DNA of 36,103 nucleotides from a virus, in the IMG/VR virus record IMGVR_UViG_3300006917_000074, positions 1-36,103 of that record; one strand, 5' to 3'. The notes under the pieces are model-generated. The model made no database searches. It saw nothing but the letters and a program-made list of their open reading frames with translations, and was not told the DNA's origin. Positions 32,696 to 36,103 of the stretch are shown piece after piece. A program made the translations under genes and the position numbers. Each line of letters begins with the position of its first letter. The stretch's first letter is position 1.

Positions 32696-32731
32696 CACCT
32701 CTCAAGCTCGTTATGTGCGGCTTGGGAGGTG
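32696..32731 (+). promoter_or_regulatory. 12-bp hairpin with an alternative pairing partner
   Basis: Positions 32696-32707 (CACCTCTCAAGC) pair along their full length with 32720-32731 (GCTTGGGAGGTG), one pair being G-U. The loop carries TATGTGC (32712-32718), which can instead pair with GCACATA at 32683-32689. The two pairings cannot easily coexist (only one base between the loop strand and the stem), so they may be alternative states. There is no T-run. It lies 22 bases before the next ATG. Confidence 0.45.
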
Positions 32732-32753
32732 CTGGGGATAACACGAAACAAGT

Positions 32754-32918
32754 ATGAAAAACAAACTACATGAAATTTTTGATGATATCGAGGTGGTGCT
32801 GGAACACTTAAGAAATGACCTTACTGGTTGTTCCTTACCTGAGGAAGTGCTTGGAGCGATGGACAGAGTGGAGACATGGCTCGCTACAATGTCAGAAGAT
32901 GATGAAAAGCGACTATGA
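32754..32918 (+). CDS. Small acidic helical protein, 54 aa
   Basis: ATG at 32754 opens MKNKLHEIFDDIEVVLEHLR, then NDLTGCSLPEEVLGAMDRVE and TWLATMSEDDEKRL, ending at TGA 32916-32918. It is helical and acidic. The stop overlaps the next start as ATGA, a pattern used throughout this genome, which supports a real gene. No family is recognised. Confidence 0.55.
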   Translation: MKNKLHEIFDDIEVVLEHLRNDLTGCSLPEEVLGAMDRVETWLATMSEDDEKRL

Positions 32919-33220
32919 AAGTAATCTATCGTCTTAGCCCAGGCCCGCAATTCGAGTATGTTGAAGTTCATTCAGAGGAACCGAATGAGATAGAGCCGAA
33001 AGAAATTGCGCGATACTATGAGGAATACTCTTCAGCATTTCGTCCCAAACCAATTAACAGCTTAAATGACAAGGAATACGATACATTCATACAAAATATG
33101 TTGGAGGGCGGCTCCAACCACGTAGAAGACATAGAAAGAATGTCGCCAGAGCAGCAAAAGTACATGCAGATAGTTAAGCGGGCATTAAATAGAATCGAAT
33201 ATAAACTAAGCAAAAACTAA
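32915..33220 (+). CDS. Hypothetical early protein
   Basis: This 101-residue, charged protein begins MKVIYRLSPGPQFEYVEVHS. A Glu/Tyr-rich middle (EIARYYEEYSSAF) and helical end (MSPEQQKYMQIVKRALNRIE) follow. It overlaps the upstream gene as ATGA and lies 1 base before the SSB-like gene, so it is probably co-expressed with it. No domain is recognised. Confidence 0.6.
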   Translation: MKVIYRLSPGPQFEYVEVHSEEPNEIEPKEIARYYEEYSSAFRPKPINSLNDKEYDTFIQNMLEGGSNHVEDIERMSPEQQKYMQIVKRALNRIEYKLSKN

Positions 33221-33221
33221 T

Positions 33222-33962
33222 ATGAATCGAAACGAAATTAAATCAAAAATGGGTATTGGTACTGCAACGGGAAATTTTTATTATCTTGATAAGATAACGA
33301 TGAGCGGCGATGATGGCTCGTTTAAGTTTGCAGACCTGACGACTGAACGTCAGAAGGGTGAAAGGGTTGTCATAAAAGATATTGGAAAGACCGTAGAGGG
33401 CGTTATTCTCAAGATGCGGTGGCAGCTTTCGAGGTGGGATGAGCCGAGTAGCATATTTTATAATTCTACGGAATATGACGATAAAAACACAGACCAGGTA
33501 ATGATATTCCCACCCAAGAAGAAAGGCTCAGTATTAGAAATGAAGGAGGCGTTCAAACTATCAACGCAGCGTGTTATTTACTTCTACGTCCCATCCATGG
33601 AGAAAATCGTGCGTCTTATAGTGAAGAGCTCTGCTTTGAGTGGGGACAAAAACCCAAAGGGGGAATTTGGTTTGTTTGAGCACATGGATAATTTCTCTAA
33701 TGACGACATTCTCCCTCTCGAAGCGATAACGAAATGTGTTGGTGTTCATAGAAAGGGGACAAACAAGGACGGCTCCCTCAACCCCCGCAAAGACCATTAC
33801 GCAATGACCTTTTCAAGAGGAGCTACATTAACAGAAAGTGAGGTTGAAAAGATGGTCGCCATGCTCAATGAAGTGGACGAAAAAACAAGCAGACAGGCTC
33901 CTGCACAAAACATCACCAACGAAACTGAAGATGAAATAAACCCAGACGACATCCCTTTCTAA
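33222..33962 (+). CDS. Putative single-stranded DNA-binding protein
   Basis: This is a 246-residue protein. The body is beta-rich with aromatic and basic residues (GVILKMRWQLSRWDEPSSIF; STQRVIYFYVPSMEKIVRLI), and the C-terminus is a flexible acidic tail ending EDEINPDDIPF. The DDIPF tip is the partner-binding end of bacterial SSB proteins and of several phage SSBs. The body does not show a recognisable bacterial OB-fold signature, so the call rests on the tail and on the neighbouring RecA-like and RepA-like genes. If correct, it coats single strands in phage replication and recombination. Confidence 0.55.
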   Translation: MNRNEIKSKMGIGTATGNFYYLDKITMSGDDGSFKFADLTTERQKGERVVIKDIGKTVEGVILKMRWQLSRWDEPSSIFYNSTEYDDKNTDQVMIFPPKKKGSVLEMKEAFKLSTQRVIYFYVPSMEKIVRLIVKSSALSGDKNPKGEFGLFEHMDNFSNDDILPLEAITKCVGVHRKGTNKDGSLNPRKDHYAMTFSRGATLTESEVEKMVAMLNEVDEKTSRQAPAQNITNETEDEINPDDIPF

Positions 33963-33969
33963 ATGACCT

Positions 33970-34152
33970 ATGAAACCAACAAAAGAAGAAATTCTTGCGG
34001 TAATTGAAGAAGAAAACCAAGCCCTCATAGCTTTCACCGAAGCAATAAACGAGGAGACAATAATTAGAAACAAAGTGCAGATGTGCCGCCAACGATTCAA
34101 CGACGCAAGAGATGCAAAGCGCGCCCTTACGAATGACTTACTAGCACTGTAA
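33970..34152 (+). CDS. Small coiled-coil protein, 60 aa
   Basis: MKPTKEEILAVIEEENQALI followed by AFTEAINEETIIRNKVQMCR is an uninterrupted charged helix, probably a dimeric coiled coil. It begins 7 bases after the SSB-like gene. There is one cysteine and no motif. Function unknown. Confidence 0.5.
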   Translation: MKPTKEEILAVIEEENQALIAFTEAINEETIIRNKVQMCRQRFNDARDAKRALTNDLLAL

Positions 34153-34162
34153 ATAACAAAGT

Positions 34163-34285
34163 ATGAAAACAAAAATAAGAGTTACAACAGGACTACGTAA
34201 ATACGCAACTTTAAATAGTGGCAAGAACGACTACCGCGCAGCGAGATTGGAAATTATGGAGAAATTTAACAGAACAACCGTATGA
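34163..34285 (+). CDS. Small basic protein, 40 aa
   Basis: ATG at 34163 opens MKTKIRVTTGLRKYATLNSG, then KNDYRAARLEIMEKFNRTTV, ending at TGA 34283-34285, which overlaps the next start as ATGA. It is basic, with a strand followed by a helix. It fills the gap before the PcfJ-like gene exactly. No family is recognised. Confidence 0.5.
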   Translation: MKTKIRVTTGLRKYATLNSGKNDYRAARLEIMEKFNRTTV

Positions 34286-35505
34286 ACAAATACAAAACAT
34301 ATGTACAGGAATTCGGTTCGGCTGAAAGGGTTTCACTGTGGATTGATACAGTTCTCACGAAACATCTTAAAACCAACCAAGAAAAACAAGATGAGATAGA
34401 GCACATAATCGACTATCTATCCGCAACCGACAAAGACATTAAAGGAATGTCTTATGAGGACGCAAAGAAAAACGCAGAGCTGTGGAGCAAGGCTCAGCAG
34501 AAAAAAGGAAGAGGTATCAAAGAATCTGTAACAGACACGGAAGTTGTGCTTGACTTTGGCGATGGTTTCAAGATTGTCAAGTTAATCGGAGAGAACGCAT
34601 ACAAGAGAGAGGGTGCGATTATGGGACATTGCGTCGCAAGCTACTATGGTAAAGGAAAAGAAATATTCTCTTTGCGAGACGCGAAAAACATACCGCATTG
34701 CACGATAGAAAAAGGACAGCAAATTAAAGGCCGTGGAAATGGTGATGTTGTTGGGGAATATGTTGGGTATATAGTCAGATTCTTAGAATCAATTGGAATG
34801 ACCGTTGGAGACAATGAAATGAAGCACTTAGGCTACTTCAACGCAGAAAAATTGAAAGCAGAACTGCACAAGGATACAAAGTACTTTAATCAAAAGTACT
34901 TGCCATTAGGGGCTACTCTTATCGGAAAAGATGGAAAAGAGTTTTTCTCCTTTGATTTGTTGGACTATAAACCGTTAGTAAGTGAGAAAGACGGAATCCT
35001 CAAGCTCAACTTTGAGCTACCATCATTCATCAAGCTCTCATTTGAGCACCTATGGTCACAAATTAAAACAAGCGCAACGAACGCAAGCGTTGGGGACTAC
35101 GCAACGAACGCAAGCAGTGGGAACTGCGCAACGAACGCAAGCAGTGGGTACGGCGCAACGAACGCAAGCATTGGGAACTACGCAACGAACGCAAGCAGTG
35201 GGTACGGCGCAACGAACGCAAGCAGTGGGAACGGCGCAAAGAACGCAAGCAGTGGGTACGGCGCAACGAACGCAAGCAGTGGGAACGGCGCAACGAACGA
35301 AATGGCTACAAATTCTATATCAGTGGATGCAGGAGACGGAGGAAAGGTAAAGGGCAAGGTAGGGTCATGGTTCTGCCTTTCAGAATGGAGTGAGGATGGG
35401 AGAACACCTCTTTGTGTGAAGGCAGCAAAAATAGACGGAATTCTTGTCAAAGAAGACACATGGTACACATTAAAGAATGGAGAGTTTGTCATTGTAAATG
35501 ATTAA
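34282..35505 (+). CDS. PcfJ-like protein with nonapeptide repeats
   Basis: This is a 407-residue protein. Residues about 95-160 carry the PcfJ-like pattern: GAIMGHCVASYYGKGKEIFS (111-130), SLRDAKNIPHCTIE and QIKGRGN (147-153), with His116 and Cys117 in MGHC. PcfJ-type proteins occur on conjugative elements and phages and have no well-established function. Residues 265-336 are eight copies of a nine-residue repeat (consensus ATNASSGNG), followed by a small beta domain (GSWFCLSEWSEDGRTPLCVK). The repeat may form a beta-solenoid-like spacer. It is the largest gene of the rightward early block. Confidence 0.65.
   Translation: MNKYKTYVQEFGSAERVSLWIDTVLTKHLKTNQEKQDEIEHIIDYLSATDKDIKGMSYEDAKKNAELWSKAQQKKGRGIKESVTDTEVVLDFGDGFKIVKLIGENAYKREGAIMGHCVASYYGKGKEIFSLRDAKNIPHCTIEKGQQIKGRGNGDVVGEYVGYIVRFLESIGMTVGDNEMKHLGYFNAEKLKAELHKDTKYFNQKYLPLGATLIGKDGKEFFSFDLLDYKPLVSEKDGILKLNFELPSFIKLSFEHLWSQIKTSATNASVGDYATNASSGNCATNASSGYGATNASIGNYATNASSGYGATNASSGNGAKNASSGYGATNASSGNGATNEMATNSISVDAGDGGKVKGKVGSWFCLSEWSEDGRTPLCVKAAKIDGILVKEDTWYTLKNGEFVIVND
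35074..35289 (+). repeat. Eight 27-bp in-frame tandem repeats
   Basis: GCAACGAACGCAAGCAGTGG plus seven more bases is repeated eight times with few changes (one unit has AAG in place of ACG; two units have GTT or ATT for AGT). Each unit encodes ATNASSG followed by NG, YG, NY or similar. The near-identity of the DNA shows recent expansion by slippage or unequal recombination, so copy number probably varies between strains. Confidence 0.9.
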
Positions 35506-35514
35506 AATAATCGT

Positions 35515-35748
35515 ATGAAAGACTCTAAACCAGAGAAAGCAGAGGAATGGCGCGAGGATTTCCAAAAGAAACTATTTGAGAGCACATTGGAGAATGACGC
35601 GTGGCTTCATATAAACGAAGATTGTAAATGCCAATGTTATATCGAAGATAAAGAAATTGAATTATTTATCGAGAACCAAATAGCCAAAGCCAAGCAGGAA
35701 GGGTACGAGCAAGGGCTGAAACAAGCAGCGGATAGTCCTACCTTTTAA
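35515..35748 (+). CDS. Small acidic protein with CKCQC motif
   Basis: This 77-residue protein begins MKDSKPEKAEEWREDFQKKL. Three close cysteines (EDCKCQCYIEDKE) and a Lys/Glu helix ending QEGYEQGLKQAADSPTF follow. The Cys cluster could bind a metal in a dimer. No family is recognised. It lies 9 bases downstream of the PcfJ-like gene. Confidence 0.5.
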   Translation: MKDSKPEKAEEWREDFQKKLFESTLENDAWLHINEDCKCQCYIEDKEIELFIENQIAKAKQEGYEQGLKQAADSPTF

Positions 35749-35752
35749 TCAC

Positions 35753-35916
35753 CTAACCAATAGATAACAATATGATTACAATACTAGGCTTATCACTAGC
35801 AGTGTCACTAATACTGGCAAGTGCAAGTTTACTTCTCTTATCGGTCAGTTTTTTCATGTCTGCGTTAAAAGATAGAAGAAAAGATAGATTATAACTAACC
35901 AATAGATAACAATATG
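35753..35916 (+). repeat. 22-bp direct repeat around two ATG codons
   Basis: The 22 bases at 35753-35774 (CTAACCAATAGATAACAA and then TATG) recur exactly at 35895-35916. The first copy ends in the ATG of the 40-residue membrane protein. The second ends in an ATG followed at once by TAG, so no protein is made there. The repeat looks like a duplicated translation-initiation or regulatory cassette. Confidence 0.75.
35772..35894 (+). CDS. Small single-span membrane protein, 40 aa
   Basis: MITILGLSLAVSLILASASL then LLLSVSFFMSALKDRRKDRL ends at TAA 35892-35894. One hydrophobic segment of about 27 residues is followed by a basic tail, so the C-terminus should be cytoplasmic. Function unknown; small membrane proteins of this kind occur in phage early regions. 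The start lies inside the 22-bp repeat. Confidence 0.5.
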   Translation: MITILGLSLAVSLILASASLLLLSVSFFMSALKDRRKDRL

Positions 35917-35953
35917 TAGTCGAAACTCAGGAAAGGAATAACACAAAATCACT

Positions 35954-36103
35954 ATGCCAATAGGAAACCCAACATCAAATACGACTGGACCCAACAGAAC
36001 TCTTACGTTCGGAGAAAAAGCAGTAGGACTGACTTTCAATCCCAGTGGCGACCCTACAGTAGCTAAAATCAAGCGACTTTACGCCGAAATTATCGACACA
36101 CTC
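35954..36103 (+). CDS. Partial: Acb2/Tad1-hairpin-like protein (putative anti-defence)
   Basis: The first 50 codons are in the window: MPIGNPTSNTTGPNRTLTFG, then EKAVGLTFNPSGDPTVAKIK and RLYAEIIDTL. The FGEKAVGLTFNPSGDP..V..IK..YA.IID pattern recalls the domain shared by Acb2 (anti-CBASS) and Tad1 (anti-Thoeris), proteins that sequester cyclic nucleotide signals; this is from memory, not from a search. The second helix of that hairpin would follow beyond the edge. If the molecule is circular, the frame continues at position 1 as KARPQ and stops, giving only 55 residues without a second helix. Small genes near it are also candidates for anti-host functions. Confidence 0.45.
   Translation, partial: MPIGNPTSNTTGPNRTLTFGEKAVGLTFNPSGDPTVAKIKRLYAEIIDTL

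Larger units (their letters stand above)
30762..32742. repeat. GTTATCCCCA motif, three intergenic copies
   Basis: The ten-base motif GTTATCCCCA occurs at 31903-31912 and, in reverse orientation, at 30762-30771 and 32733-32742. All three are in gaps between genes of the early/replication region. The sequence is close to a DnaA box (TTATCCACA) with one change. It may be a shared regulator or replication site; three copies are few. Confidence 0.4.

Noticed and set aside
32683-32731. H-type pseudoknot formed by both pairings at once
   Set aside because: Only one base separates the loop strand from the 3' stem, too short to cross a 7-bp helix; alternative states are more likely.
35074-35289. CRISPR-like array of 27-bp repeats
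   Set aside because: The units are contiguous with no spacers and are read in frame as a nonapeptide inside the PcfJ-like gene.
35063-35293. Minus-strand frame with repeated LRSLRRTHC
   Set aside because: Shadow of the 27-bp repeat; it exists only because the repeat length is a multiple of three.

Overview
The window reads as most or all of the genome of a short-tailed (podovirus-like) double-stranded DNA bacteriophage. It holds one copy of each expected virion module (small and large terminase, portal, scaffold, HK97-type capsid, adaptor, tail nozzle, ejection proteins, fibres), a lysis cassette and a small replication/recombination module. I see no integrase, no RNA or DNA polymerase, no tRNA and no insertion sequence. 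TAA, TAG and TGA all end genes, so the code is standard. Very few starts have a Shine-Dalgarno sequence; most ATGs follow an A/T-rich stretch or overlap the previous stop as ATGA. The host cannot be read directly. The Ser/Thr-rich fibre style (repeated FSTTSADYW, GIGTTSPY, TGVTRGL) recalls proteins I associate with metagenomic Patescibacteria (CPR) phages, but that is recollection and not proof.

Layout. (1) 1-408 is a non-coding leader with repeated TATAGA motifs and hairpins. (2) 409-28653 is one long rightward late block. It runs: ribbon-helix-helix protein, small ORF, a GroEL-type chaperonin, small basic proteins, TerS, TerL, portal, scaffold, decoration protein, major capsid, two membrane-anchored beta proteins, adaptor, nozzle, a signal-peptide fibre-like protein, two large ejection-type proteins, a virion transglycosylase, a coiled-coil fibre connector, a 1472-residue tailspike with an SGNH/sialate-esterase-like domain, a glycine-rich secreted protein, a SAM methyltransferase, a membrane-anchored small protein, a papain-like cysteine protease, a muramidase-type endolysin and a holin. 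It ends at a strong terminator (28717-28748). (3) 28755-31859 is leftward: a ribbon-helix-helix regulator, a RecA-like ATPase, a RepA-like ATPase with a C-terminal winged helix, and small ORFs, with a cluster of TTATGGGGAACG repeats. (4) 31922-36103 is rightward early/middle: small proteins, an SSB-like protein with a DDIPF tip, a PcfJ-like protein with nine-residue tandem repeats, and at the edge the start of an Acb2/Tad1-hairpin-like (anti-defence) protein.

Blocks 3 and 4 diverge from a compact control region (31867-31949) with two near-consensus sigma70 promoters whose -35 boxes lie in the arms of one inverted repeat, next to the ribbon-helix-helix regulator. If the molecule is circular, rightward transcription would pass from 36103 through position 1 into the late block.

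The most unusual points are: several virion-module proteins with Sec-type signal peptides or N-terminal anchors; a phage GroEL that lacks part of the equatorial domain and the C-terminal tail; a roughly 140-nt pseudoknotted RNA candidate at 32375-32516; a papain-like protease directly before the lysis genes; and a pair of matching inverted hairpins bracketing most of the leftward module.
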